A stretch of 64,000 nucleotides of DNA. Origin: Clostridiales bacterium. Its GTDB lineage: Bacteria; Bacillota; Clostridia; Christensenellales; Borkfalkiaceae. The position numbers and the translations under genes were made by a program. The notes below the pieces were generated by a model, which saw nothing but the letters and a program-made list of their open reading frames with translations, was not told where the DNA came from and made no database searches. Of the stretch, positions 9,663 to 19,095 are shown in pieces (the stretch's first letter is position 1; every line of letters starts with the position of its first letter). The stretch spans positions 1 through 64,000 of the forward strand of contig JAFLVO010000005.1 in the NCBI GenBank assembly GCA_022508245.1. The letters are read 5' to 3'.

Positions 9663-10838
9663 ATGAATTTTATTTTTATTTCGCCAAACTTTCCCGAAAA
9701 TTATTGGAAATTCTGTCGTGAACTCAAAAATGACGGAGTAAACGTGCTGGGCATAGGCGACTGCCCCTACGACAGTCTTACAAACGAGCTTAAAGGCTCT
9801 TTAAACGAGTATTACAAGGTTTCCGACCTTGAAAACTACGACGAGGTGTTCCGCGCCGTAGCCTTTTTTACCTTCAAATACGGCAAAATCGACTTTATCG
9901 AGAGCAACAACGAGTATTGGCTTGAGCAGGACGCAAAGCTACGCACGGAGTTCAACGTTCAGGGCTTGAAGTTGCGGGATATGTCCGGGATAAAGTACAA
10001 GTCCAAGATGAAGAGCTATTATAAAAAGGCGGGCATAAAGACCGCGCGCTACTGCCTTGTAAGAAGACTTGCGGGCTGTAAAAAGTTCATAGAAGAGGTC
10101 GGCTATCCGGTAATAGTAAAGCCCGACAACGGAGTGGGCGCAAGCTGCACCTACAAGCTTAAAAACGAGGACGAGCTTATAAACTTTTACAACACCAAAC
10201 CGCCCGTACTGTTTATAATGGAGGAGTATATAGACGGCGTGGTTCAAACCTACGACGCAATCGTGGACGGCAAGGGCAATCCAGTATTCGAAACGGGCAA
10301 CGTCACGGTGGACTCCTGCATGGACACTGTAAACAGCGGCGGAAATTTTGCGTTCTATATCCTGAACGAGCCCTATGACGACGTGCGCGATGCGGGCAGG
10401 CGCACATTAAAGGCGTTCGGCGTCAAGAACAGGTTTGTACATTTCGAATTTTTCCGTCTTAATTCCGACCAATATATGGGCAAGAAGGGGGAGATAGTGG
10501 CGCTTGAAGTCAATATGCGCCCCAGCGGCGGCATTTCGCCCGATATGATGAACTATGCAAGCGGTACGAACATCTACAAAATTTGGGCGGACGTAATGAC
10601 CTATGGCTACTCGCTCGTATCCTGCGGCGAAAAGTACTACTGCGGGTTCGCCGGCAGAAGAAGCGGAAAGAAGTTCAAGTACTCCGAGCAGGACATAAAG
10701 GATATGTATTCACACCACATTAAGGCAATTGAAAAGGTGCCCGAGGTGCTCGCCCCCATTATGGGGAATCTGATGTTTCTTGTAACTTTCAAAAAAGAGA
10801 GCGAGCTCAACAAGTTCTATAAAGACGTATTTGCATAA
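9663..10838 (+). CDS. ATP-grasp domain protein (carboxylate-amine ligase-like)
   Basis: YPVIVKPDNGVGA, MEEYIDG, EVNMRPSGG motifs. Confidence 0.8.
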   Translation: MNFIFISPNFPENYWKFCRELKNDGVNVLGIGDCPYDSLTNELKGSLNEYYKVSDLENYDEVFRAVAFFTFKYGKIDFIESNNEYWLEQDAKLRTEFNVQGLKLRDMSGIKYKSKMKSYYKKAGIKTARYCLVRRLAGCKKFIEEVGYPVIVKPDNGVGASCTYKLKNEDELINFYNTKPPVLFIMEEYIDGVVQTYDAIVDGKGNPVFETGNVTVDSCMDTVNSGGNFAFYILNEPYDDVRDAGRRTLKAFGVKNRFVHFEFFRLNSDQYMGKKGEIVALEVNMRPSGGISPDMMNYASGTNIYKIWADVMTYGYSLVSCGEKYYCGFAGRRSGKKFKYSEQDIKDMYSHHIKAIEKVPEVLAPIMGNLMFLVTFKKESELNKFYKDVFA

Positions 10839-10857
10839 AAACGATACAGTAATTAAC

Positions 10858-10899
10858 GCCGCGCGGACGGGAAGTCCGCGCGGCTAATTTTTATTTTTT
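10858..10899 (+). terminator. Rho-independent terminator
   Basis: GCCGCGCGGAC gggaa GTCCGCGCGGC then T-rich tract. Confidence 0.85.
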
Positions 10900-10966
10900 G
10901 TGTTCTAAATTGTTGAAACAGGTAGTATGTTATTGTACACAGTATTGTTTTTTTGCGGAGGCGGAT

Positions 10967-12442
10967 ATGCTTGATTACAACGTTTACGAGGACATCGCCA
11001 AAAGGAGCGGCGGAGATATTTACGTAGGAGTGGTGGGCCCCATGCGTACGGGCAAATCCACGCTCATAAAAAAGTTTATGACGGAGCTCGTCATACCCAA
11101 TGCGGAGGACGGCAACCTCAAAAGCGTTATGACCGACGAGCTTCCGCAGTCTGCCTCGGGCAAGACGGTAATGACGACCGAGCCCAAATTCGTGCCTGCA
11201 AAGGGCGCTACGGTAAAGATAGACGGAGCGGTTGCCAACGTGCGTTTCTGCGACTGTGTCGGCTATATAACGGGCGGCGCAAGCGGAATAGAGGAGGACG
11301 GCAAGCCCCGCCTTGTGAACACGCCCTGGAGCGAAGTAGCTCTCCCCTTTGCGGAGGCGGCGGAGCTCGGCACCAACAAGGTAATAAACGACCACTCCAC
11401 GATAGGTCTTTTAGTGACTACGGACGGCAGTATTGCCGAAATACCCCGCGAGGGTTACCTCGACGCGGAAGAACGCACGGTTGCGGCTTTGAAGAACGCT
11501 CAAAAGCCATTTATAATAGTTTTAAACTGCGCTCAACCCGAAAAGCCTGCCGCAAAAAAACTCAGAGAGGAGCTTGAAAACAAGTACGGCGTAACTGTAC
11601 TTGCCTTAAACTGCGAAAAGACGGACGCGGCTGGACTTTTAAACATTCTAAAGGCGGTATTATTCGAGTTCCCCGTAGTATCCTTCGACATAGATATACC
11701 CGCTTGGACGCGGTTTTTACCTCAGGAAAACAGCGCTATCGGCGAGCTTTTAGACAGAATACGCGCCGTTGCGCCCAATGTCTGCAAAATGAAGGACTGC
11801 ACGTGCTTTGATAACGCACTTTCGGACTGCAAGTTCTGGAAGGACGGAATTACCCTTTCAATGAACCTTGCAACGGGCAAGGCAACCTTAAACGCCTACG
11901 TTAAGGACGGAATATTCTACGATATGCTCTCGGAGATTGCAGGCGAGGGAATTACCGACGAATACACCCTTATGCGCTACGTCCGCGGAACCTCGGACGC
12001 AAAAAAAGGCTACGACAAAATCAAGGACGCGCTCGAATGTGCCAAGGTCAACGGCTACGGCATAGTAGAACCCGACGACGGGGATATGAGCCTCGACGCG
12101 CCCAAAGTAGTTCGCCAAGGGGGGAGCGTGGGCATCAAGCTTCGCGCATCCGCCCCCAGCTATCACATAGTTAAGATAGACGTACAGGGCGAGGTCAGCC
12201 CTATTATGGGCAACGCCACGCAGAGCGAGGGCATAGTGCAGGGTATGATGAACGGCTTTGAAAACAACCCCGAGGGTATGTGGGATACCAACGTGTTCGG
12301 CAAGTCGCTTCGTGGTATGGTTAAGGAGGGGCTTGCTGGCAAAGTAACCTCTATGCGCGATGAAACCAAGACCAAAATGCGCCGCGCAATAACCCGAATT
12401 GTAAACGAGGGAAAAGGTGGAGTTATCTGTATAATACTTTAG
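10967..12442 (+). CDS. spoIVA: Stage IV sporulation protein A (spore coat morphogenesis ATPase)
   Basis: NVYEDIAKRSGGDIYVGVVGPMRTGKSTLIKKFM, C-terminal GGVICIIL. Start moved from 10898 to the ATG after GCGGAGGCGGAT. Confidence 0.95.
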   Translation: MLDYNVYEDIAKRSGGDIYVGVVGPMRTGKSTLIKKFMTELVIPNAEDGNLKSVMTDELPQSASGKTVMTTEPKFVPAKGATVKIDGAVANVRFCDCVGYITGGASGIEEDGKPRLVNTPWSEVALPFAEAAELGTNKVINDHSTIGLLVTTDGSIAEIPREGYLDAEERTVAALKNAQKPFIIVLNCAQPEKPAAKKLREELENKYGVTVLALNCEKTDAAGLLNILKAVLFEFPVVSFDIDIPAWTRFLPQENSAIGELLDRIRAVAPNVCKMKDCTCFDNALSDCKFWKDGITLSMNLATGKATLNAYVKDGIFYDMLSEIAGEGITDEYTLMRYVRGTSDAKKGYDKIKDALECAKVNGYGIVEPDDGDMSLDAPKVVRQGGSVGIKLRASAPSYHIVKIDVQGEVSPIMGNATQSEGIVQGMMNGFENNPEGMWDTNVFGKSLRGMVKEGLAGKVTSMRDETKTKMRRAITRIVNEGKGGVICIIL

Positions 12443-12625
12443 TTCACAAAAATTCCTTGCTATTCTGCGCAAGCAAATTTTCGTGATTTTGAGAAACTAA
12501 GTTTCTCTGCCCGCAATCTTTAAGGGCAAACAAATGCTCAATTGCGGGCATTCACTTCCAGTGAGCCGTAAGCATACGCAAATTGAGTGCGCACCCCAAA
12601 AGCGTGGTTTTGGGGTGCGCCGTAA
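12442..12625 (+). repeat. Family A structured element, copy A4
   Basis: CTTGC-TATTCTGC-GCAAG; GAGAAACTAAGTTTCTC; GCCCGCAAT..ATTGCGGGC; GCGCACCCCAAAA-GCGTGG-TTTTGGGGTGCGC. Confidence 0.95.
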
Positions 12626-12630
12626 TTTAT

Positions 12631-12829
12631 TTTTGGGAAACAATGTTCTCCTTGACGCAATCAAAAAGGGCAAAGGAACATAAAATTGCGTCAATTCCCT
12701 TCCGGTGAGCGAGCGTAGCGACGCTTTGCTTACCTTATAATAAAGGTTTCAGATTATATGCCGCAAAGCCGTATGCATACGCAAATCGAGTGCTCGCCAT
12801 AAAAGTGTGATTTTAAGGCGCGCCGTAAA
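12631..12829 (+). repeat. Family A structured element, copy A5 (tandem to A4, lacks 5' hairpin, expanded internal arm)
   Basis: TTGACGCAAT..ATTGCGTCAA; CTTTGC...GCAAAG insertion; CATACGCAAATCGAGTGC; terminal hairpin ending GCGCGCCGTAA. Confidence 0.85.
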
Positions 12830-12911
12830 GCATTTAAATAAATGACGGAGGCAATTACCCCCCGAATATTATGTAACAAAATATTATTCGCGGTTTGTGT
12901 GGGTAATTAAC

Positions 12912-12943
12912 ACGGCGGCGTAAACGACTGCTTACGCCGCCGT
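12912..12943. repeat. Perfect 12-bp-stem hairpin in long intergenic region
   Basis: ACGGCGGCGTAA acgactgc TTACGCCGCCGT. Confidence 0.7.
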
Positions 12944-13019
12944 CAATTCTCTGCCTAATATACCTAAAATAACGTAAATATATCGAATACACCCCCGGAT
13001 ATGCCGCAAATACGTATGT

Positions 13020-13187
13020 TTAATCTTTATAGGACGGCTCGTCGCCGTCTTTTTCTTCCTTTGTAAAGGTGTCGGGAACAACGACGTTTCCGCCCGCATC
13101 AAAAAGCGCTGCGCTGTCCTTTAACCCCATAATATATGCGTAATACTGCTCGTCTGTTAGCTTTTTTATTTTGGTTTTTTTAGCCAT
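13020..13187 (-). CDS. Small hypothetical protein (55 aa), not in the ORF track
   Basis: MAKKTKIKKLTDEQYYAYIMGLKDSAALFDAGGNVVVPDTFTKEEKDGDEPSYKD*; SD-like GCGAGGTG upstream of ATG. Confidence 0.65.
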   Translation of the reverse strand: MAKKTKIKKLTDEQYYAYIMGLKDSAALFDAGGNVVVPDTFTKEEKDGDEPSYKD

Positions 13188-13601
13188 AATACACCTCGCT
13201 TTACAGTATTATTGGCGTTAAACAAAAAATTTATTCCGTTAACCGCTGCCACCCCGCCGGAACGCAGTTGTATGAATAAGTTCAGGTTTATATTAGTTTC
13301 GGATATCAACCTCGACACATACATTTTACGGACAATACTTGCGGTCTGTACGGGGTTGTAGGTGGTAATGTGAACTCGGTGTGAAATTCAAAGCCGTCAT
13401 CTCAAAGAGGGTATTTATAAGGAAAAATAAGCGGATTTTTTGATTGCCCCCGAAATATGCCAGGATAATTGTGAAAAAAATTTCAAAATTCTTAAAAAAA
13501 TTCGGGCAAACTTATTTACATTTGTGTTTTTTTAGTGTAAACTATAATTAAGTCGTCCTATGGTCGGCGCAATTTTAGTACAATTACTCAAGAGGTGTAA
13601 A

Positions 13602-16442
13602 ATGGCTAACGGCATGAACGGAACGCCCCAACAGCAACGCCCCGTCCACAGACAGGGTGCGCCTGTAAGGAACGGAAACGGCAATCCGCCCAAAAAAGCG
13701 GACGTAATTATTCAGATTACGCGTGACATTTCCAGAAAGCAGGAAGACGTTCGCAATCAAACTCAACTCATAAGCACGCGGCTTGATTCCGTGGCGGAAA
13801 TCAGCAACCAGACCAGAGACAACGCGCAGGAAGCGCTCAACAAATCCGACGTTGTCTACAATCTCGTTGCAGACAGTATTGCCGGATTAAAGAACGAACT
13901 GACCTACCTTGCTATGCAGAGCGAGAATATCTATCTCAATCTGACAGAAAAGCTTGCCGAGCTCAACAAGGCGGTAGACGATTTAATGCAGGGCAAGGCT
14001 GTTCCCGAGAAGCACGAAGGGGTAGAAGAAGCTCCCCGCGCAGCAACGCAGGAGCTTGACTATGACGCTATTGCAGATAAGCTTGCAGAGCGACTGCCTC
14101 AATCCGCACACGAAGCTTCCGGAGCGGCTATCGACTACGACCTCCTGTCGGACAAGATAGCAGGCAAAATGCCCGCGCCCGTTCAGCAGTATACCGCAGC
14201 GGGTGTGCCCGTAGCAGCGGCTCAACCCGCGAAAATCGACTACGACGAGCTGTCGGAAAAGGTTGCCTCGCTTATTCCCGTACAGGAAGCCATTTCCACC
14301 GACTATATCGCATCCAAGGTTGCCGAGCAGATAATAGTACCCGCCTCTGCGGAAATCGACTATGACGCTCTTGCAAAGAAGGTTGCCGAGCAGATAGGAA
14401 CAACTTCCGCTCCCGCACCTACTCCCGTAGTGGTTACTTCGAACGGCGACGTAACTATCGACTACGAATACCTTGCAGATAAGGTCGCAAGCAAAGTACT
14501 CGCTTCACAAGGCGGAGCTGACGTCGAGACAGCGTCTGTTGAAATTGACTACGAAATACTTGCGGATAAATTATCCGAAAAGCTTAATATAGAAACGTCC
14601 GTCGAAACGGCGCCCGTAGAAATCGACTACGAAACGCTTGCCGACAAGGTAGCCGACAGAATTCATATCGAGGCGCCTGTAGCAACGGCAGAGGGAGAGC
14701 TTGACCTCGACGCACTTGCCGACAAGGTAGCAAAGAGAATACACGTAGAGGTACCCGAGGCGGCGCCTGTAGAAATAGATTACGACGTACTTGCCGATAA
14801 GGTGGCAGACAGAATACACGTAGAGATACCCGAGGCAGCGTCCGTTGAAATAGATTACGAAACGCTTGCCGACAAGGTAGCAGACAGAATTCATATTGAG
14901 GCGCCCGTTGCTACGGCAGAGGGAGAGCTTGACATCGAAGCTCTTGCAGACAAGATTGCCGCACGCGTTCCAGCTCATCAGCAGGTTCAGACCTTTGCAG
15001 CGGCTCTGCCCACGTCGCAGACGGCGGCTATCGACGAGGATGAGCTTGCAGACAAGATTGCACTCAAAGTCGGCTCTCTCAAATCAGACGACTTCGACAT
15101 CATTGTTGACGACGACGGTTGCAATTCGATATCCAAGGCAATTGCAGAGAAGCTCGATTACGACTATATCGCAGACGTGGTTGGCGAAAAGCTTCGCGGC
15201 GAACTCGATTTGACAAACAGCTTAGACCTCGATTACGACGATTTGGCAAACCGCATAGGAGAGAAAGTCAACATTTCCCCCGTAAACGAAGATGCGATTG
15301 CAGACAAAGCTGCGGCAGTTCTTTCCAACTATCTGCCCGACATTGACACGGACGAGATTGCAGACAAGGTCGCAAATCAAGTTCTCGCCGCGCTTCCGGC
15401 AAACAGACAGGATACCGACGGCGAACAGCTTGATATGGACGCACTTGCGGATAAGGTAACAGACAGGGTTGTAAACTCCCTTCCTCAAAAGGAAGAGGGC
15501 GAGGAAGAGGCTCTGCAGATAGAGCTTGACTACGAAGACCTTGCCGAAAAGGTTGCAAACCACATAATAAGCTGTCTTCCCGAAGGCACGAACGGCGGAG
15601 AGGCAGTAGTTGTAAATCAGACGGCGCAGATAAGCGAGGAGGACCTCGACAAGGTAGCCGACAAAATTACCAAAACCTCGGGCGAACGCTTTGACAGCGT
15701 AGACAAGGACCTTGAAAAAATAAAAGCACTGCTTGAAAGCGGAGTTAAGGTTGCAGAGCTTGCACCCGCCGCGGCAGAGCGGACAATAACAGAAGATAAC
15801 GACGTATTGGTTACGGTTAGCGACATTGTGTCTGAAACCGATGAATCGACTGACGAACAAACTTATGAGGAGGACGTTAGCGACCCAAAAACGTTACCGT
15901 CCGAAGATGAAGAAAGTTTAGGGATCGGTGACGAGCTTTCGGAAACTTCGGGCGGAGTAGATTTCCTCAACATGATGAAATACAACCGGAGTTTTATTGC
16001 AAGAATAATTCAAGGCACCGACGACCAGAAACAGTATTACGGCAGAATTAAACATGCCCTATTAGGCTACAAAAAGGTCAATTCCAATATCGCGTGGGGC
16101 GCAGAGAGATTCCACAAGGGCAGAGAAACGATTGCAAGACTTAAAATTCGCGGCAAGACGCTTATTCTGTATCTTGCGCTCGACCCCGCCGAGTTCCCCT
16201 ATTCCGTATACCACCACAAAGACGTCTCCGACAACAAATCGTTGCACGGCACGCCTCTTTCGGTAAAGGTTATGAGCCCGCTCGGCGTAAAAAAAGCTAT
16301 CCGCCTTATAGACGCTATGCTTGAAAAGCGCGACGGTATTAAAAGACCTGTTCCCGAACGTGACTACACCGAAATGTATCCCTATGAAACCATAGAGGAG
16401 CTAATTGCGGACGGGCTTGTTCAGGACGTGAGAAAACCGTAA
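13602..16442 (+). CDS. Large acidic repeat protein with about 20 degenerate 'DY(D/E)xLADKVAxRI' repeats and a distinct C-terminal domain
   Basis: Start moved to ATG 13602 after SD AAGAGGTG. Repeats run from DYDAIADKLAERL to DYEDLAEKVANHI; C-terminus NRSFIARIIQGTDDQKQYYGRIKHALLGYK... Confidence 0.85.
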   Translation: MANGMNGTPQQQRPVHRQGAPVRNGNGNPPKKADVIIQITRDISRKQEDVRNQTQLISTRLDSVAEISNQTRDNAQEALNKSDVVYNLVADSIAGLKNELTYLAMQSENIYLNLTEKLAELNKAVDDLMQGKAVPEKHEGVEEAPRAATQELDYDAIADKLAERLPQSAHEASGAAIDYDLLSDKIAGKMPAPVQQYTAAGVPVAAAQPAKIDYDELSEKVASLIPVQEAISTDYIASKVAEQIIVPASAEIDYDALAKKVAEQIGTTSAPAPTPVVVTSNGDVTIDYEYLADKVASKVLASQGGADVETASVEIDYEILADKLSEKLNIETSVETAPVEIDYETLADKVADRIHIEAPVATAEGELDLDALADKVAKRIHVEVPEAAPVEIDYDVLADKVADRIHVEIPEAASVEIDYETLADKVADRIHIEAPVATAEGELDIEALADKIAARVPAHQQVQTFAAALPTSQTAAIDEDELADKIALKVGSLKSDDFDIIVDDDGCNSISKAIAEKLDYDYIADVVGEKLRGELDLTNSLDLDYDDLANRIGEKVNISPVNEDAIADKAAAVLSNYLPDIDTDEIADKVANQVLAALPANRQDTDGEQLDMDALADKVTDRVVNSLPQKEEGEEEALQIELDYEDLAEKVANHIISCLPEGTNGGEAVVVNQTAQISEEDLDKVADKITKTSGERFDSVDKDLEKIKALLESGVKVAELAPAAAERTITEDNDVLVTVSDIVSETDESTDEQTYEEDVSDPKTLPSEDEESLGIGDELSETSGGVDFLNMMKYNRSFIARIIQGTDDQKQYYGRIKHALLGYKKVNSNIAWGAERFHKGRETIARLKIRGKTLILYLALDPAEFPYSVYHHKDVSDNKSLHGTPLSVKVMSPLGVKKAIRLIDAMLEKRDGIKRPVPERDYTEMYPYETIEELIADGLVQDVRKP
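14610..14940 (+). repeat. Recent intragenic duplication inside the repeat protein
   Basis: GAAAT(C/A)GA(C/T)TACGAAACGCTTGCCGACAAGGTAGC(C/A)GACAGAATTCATAT(C/T)GAGGCGCC at about 14620 and again at about 14850. Confidence 0.75.
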
Positions 16443-16455
16443 AAAATAAATTAAA

Positions 16456-16486
16456 GCGGGGGTTGCAACTCAACCCCCGCATTTTA
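16456..16486 (+). terminator. Rho-independent terminator
   Basis: GCGGGGGTT gcaactc AACCCCCGC ATTTTAT. Confidence 0.8.
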
Positions 16487-16524
16487 TGTAAAAACATATT
16501 GTAACAACTTAATGGAGTAAAATT

Positions 16525-18402
16525 TTGGAACAGGCATCAGAGCAGAAAAAATCAAAGCCCAAGTCAAAGCTTACGCGCAGAATTCCACGCGCTAAAAAGA
16601 GCGGCTCGGGCGAGGTCAAACCAAAGAGAGAGAAGAAAGTTAAACAAGAAAAGAAAATACTTCAGCCCGTAAAAAACAAGCAAAACGTGCAGCTTCAACC
16701 CGTAAAAAACAAGCAAACCGCGCCTAAGCCCCACCCCCAGCCTAAGGGCAAGAAGAACACCGCGGTAAAGATAGTATTTTTGGGCGGCGTGGGCGAGATA
16801 GGCAAAAATATGACGGCTATCGAGTGCGGCGACGATATAATAATTATCGACGCCGGCGCCATATTCCCCACGGACGAAACGCCGGGGTTCGATTTGATAG
16901 TTCCCGACATTTCCTATCTTTTGGAGAACGCGAAAAGGGTGCGCGCCCTCATATTGACGCACGGACACGAGGACCATATCGGTGGCGTACCGTACCTGTT
17001 GAAAGAATTGAAGGTTCCCGTCATCGGCACCAAACTGACGCTTGCGCTTGTGGACAACAAGCTAAGAGAACACCGCTTAAACGATATTGACGAAGTAACC
17101 GTCAACCCCGGTCAGGTTATGAGCTTCGGTTGCTTCAAGATAAGGTTTATAAATGTCAACCACTCGATAGCGGGCTCGCTTGCCCTTGCAATTCAGACTC
17201 CGCAGGGCATAATAGTGCACAGCGGCGACTACAAGATAGACTTAACCCCCGTAGCGGGCGACCCCATAGACTTGAAAACTATAGCGGATATAGGTGCGGC
17301 GGGTGTAACGCTGTATATGGGCGAAAGCACCAATATCGAGCGCGCGGGTTTCACTATGAGTGAGACGGTTGTTGGCAACACTTTGGACAGACTGTTTGGC
17401 GAAAATTCGAAAAGGCGCATAATAATTGCGACCTTTGCCTCCAACGTGTACAGACTTCAGCAAATATTAGATATTTCGGCGAAATATAAAAGAAAGGTCG
17501 CGCTCTCGGGCAGGAGTATGCTCTCCGTAGTGGAGGCGGCTGAAAAAATAGGCGAAATTAAAATCCCCCAGAACGTTATTGTAGACATATCCAAGATAAA
17601 AAATATGCGCGACGATGAAATAGTAGTCGTCTGCACGGGCAGTCAGGGCGAGCCGATGTCGGCACTCACGCGCATGGCGGACGGCGAAAATTCTGCCGTA
17701 TCCGTCGGCGTAAACGACACGGTAATCATATCTGCAACGCCCATTCCGGGCAACGAAAAGCTTGTCTACCGCGTAATAAACAAGCTGTATAGGCGGGGCG
17801 CCGAAGTCGTGTATGAGAGCCTGCAAAATATCCACGTTTCGGGGCATGCGTGCAGGGAAGAGCACAAAATAATGCACAACCTCTTAAAACCCAAGTACTT
17901 TATTCCCGTTCACGGCGAGTACAGGCACCTTAAAAAGCACGCCCAACTTGCGCAGGAGCTTGGAATGAACGGTGGCAGAATAGTCATTCCCGACATAGGC
18001 AACTGTATAGAGATTTCTCCAAAGGGTATGAAACAGATTGAAAGCGTGCCCTCGGGTTCACGCCTTATCGACGGCGAGGGCATAGAGGACGAAAAGGCGA
18101 GCGTAGTTTTAGACGACAGACGCCAGCTCTCCGAAGAGGGGCTGTTTATCGTTTCGGTTGCAGTCTCCGGCGGCGAAGTGGTGGGCGAGCCCGCAATAAA
18201 TTCCCGAGGGTTCGTGTTCGATTTTCACCGCGACTACAACAAGGAAATGCGCGAGGTTATCAGAAGGGCGATAGACAGCTACGACCTCTCGCGCGGCACG
18301 ACGGACGAATTAAAGCGCATAATAAAGCGTTCGCTCAAAAATTATTTATTCAAGAAAACCAAGCAATCTCCCATGATTGTACCCGTAGTGGTTGAGCTTT
18401 AA
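16525..18402 (+). CDS. rnj: Ribonuclease J with basic N-terminal extension
   Basis: Metallo-beta-lactamase THGHEDHIGG, beta-CASP domain, HVSGHACREEHK; TTG start. Confidence 0.93.
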   Translation: MEQASEQKKSKPKSKLTRRIPRAKKSGSGEVKPKREKKVKQEKKILQPVKNKQNVQLQPVKNKQTAPKPHPQPKGKKNTAVKIVFLGGVGEIGKNMTAIECGDDIIIIDAGAIFPTDETPGFDLIVPDISYLLENAKRVRALILTHGHEDHIGGVPYLLKELKVPVIGTKLTLALVDNKLREHRLNDIDEVTVNPGQVMSFGCFKIRFINVNHSIAGSLALAIQTPQGIIVHSGDYKIDLTPVAGDPIDLKTIADIGAAGVTLYMGESTNIERAGFTMSETVVGNTLDRLFGENSKRRIIIATFASNVYRLQQILDISAKYKRKVALSGRSMLSVVEAAEKIGEIKIPQNVIVDISKIKNMRDDEIVVVCTGSQGEPMSALTRMADGENSAVSVGVNDTVIISATPIPGNEKLVYRVINKLYRRGAEVVYESLQNIHVSGHACREEHKIMHNLLKPKYFIPVHGEYRHLKKHAQLAQELGMNGGRIVIPDIGNCIEISPKGMKQIESVPSGSRLIDGEGIEDEKASVVLDDRRQLSEEGLFIVSVAVSGGEVVGEPAINSRGFVFDFHRDYNKEMREVIRRAIDSYDLSRGTTDELKRIIKRSLKNYLFKKTKQSPMIVPVVVEL

Positions 18403-18417
18403 GTTAGTACTAAGACT

Positions 18418-19089
18418 ATGTTTGATTACGCCCACAAGGACACGAGCGGGGGAGAGAGGCAAACTACCACCGCAAAACTCAATATTCCCGCCCTTGACGA
18501 CGGGATAAAGCAGCTTCGCAACAGCGCGTTCGAAAGGGAAATACCGACATCGGACGACGAAACGCTGTGCGTTCTTTTAACACTTGTAAAGGCAATAAAG
18601 CCCAAAAGCATATTAGAGCTCGGCACGGCTACGGGCATTTCGGGGCTTTCCATGCTCAAAGCCTGCCCCGGTGCAAAGCTTGTAACGGTTGAAAAAAACG
18701 GGGAATTTTTTAAAGAGGCGGTGCAAAACTTTAAAAATTTCGGCGTTGAGGACAGAGTTACGGCAATTTCTGGCGACGCGGGCGAGGAAATTTTAAAGCT
18801 TGAAAAAAACAGCTTCGACTTGATTTTTCTCGATTGCGCAAAGGTTCAGTACGTAAAATATCTGCCACGGTTAAAGGAGCTGTTAAAGGACGGCGGGACG
18901 CTCATTGCCGACGATATTCTCTTATTCGGCTATATAACGGGCGAGGCGGAGGTTCCCAAAAAGCGTAAAATGCTTGTGGAGCATATAAAGGAGTATATTT
19001 CGGCAGTTCAAGCCGATAAGGATTTTACAACTAGTATATTAAACGTCGGCAACGGTCTTGCCGTAAGCGTTTACAACAGACAAAATTGA
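18418..19089 (+). CDS. Class I SAM-dependent O-methyltransferase
   Basis: SILELGTATGISGLSM, DLIFLDCAKVQY motifs. Confidence 0.88.
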   Translation: MFDYAHKDTSGGERQTTTAKLNIPALDDGIKQLRNSAFEREIPTSDDETLCVLLTLVKAIKPKSILELGTATGISGLSMLKACPGAKLVTVEKNGEFFKEAVQNFKNFGVEDRVTAISGDAGEEILKLEKNSFDLIFLDCAKVQYVKYLPRLKELLKDGGTLIADDILLFGYITGEAEVPKKRKMLVEHIKEYISAVQADKDFTTSILNVGNGLAVSVYNRQN

Positions 19090-19095
19090 GGAACT

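Noticed and set aside
14571-15860. Minus-strand ORFs antisense to the DYxxLADKVA repeat protein
   Set aside because: Open only because of codon bias and repeat structure; no SD and low-complexity translation.
3827-18415. Shared palindromic TTAGTACTAACTT at about 3828 and (inverted) about 18405
   Set aside because: A single shared 13-mer in 64 kb is expected by chance; flanks are unrelated.
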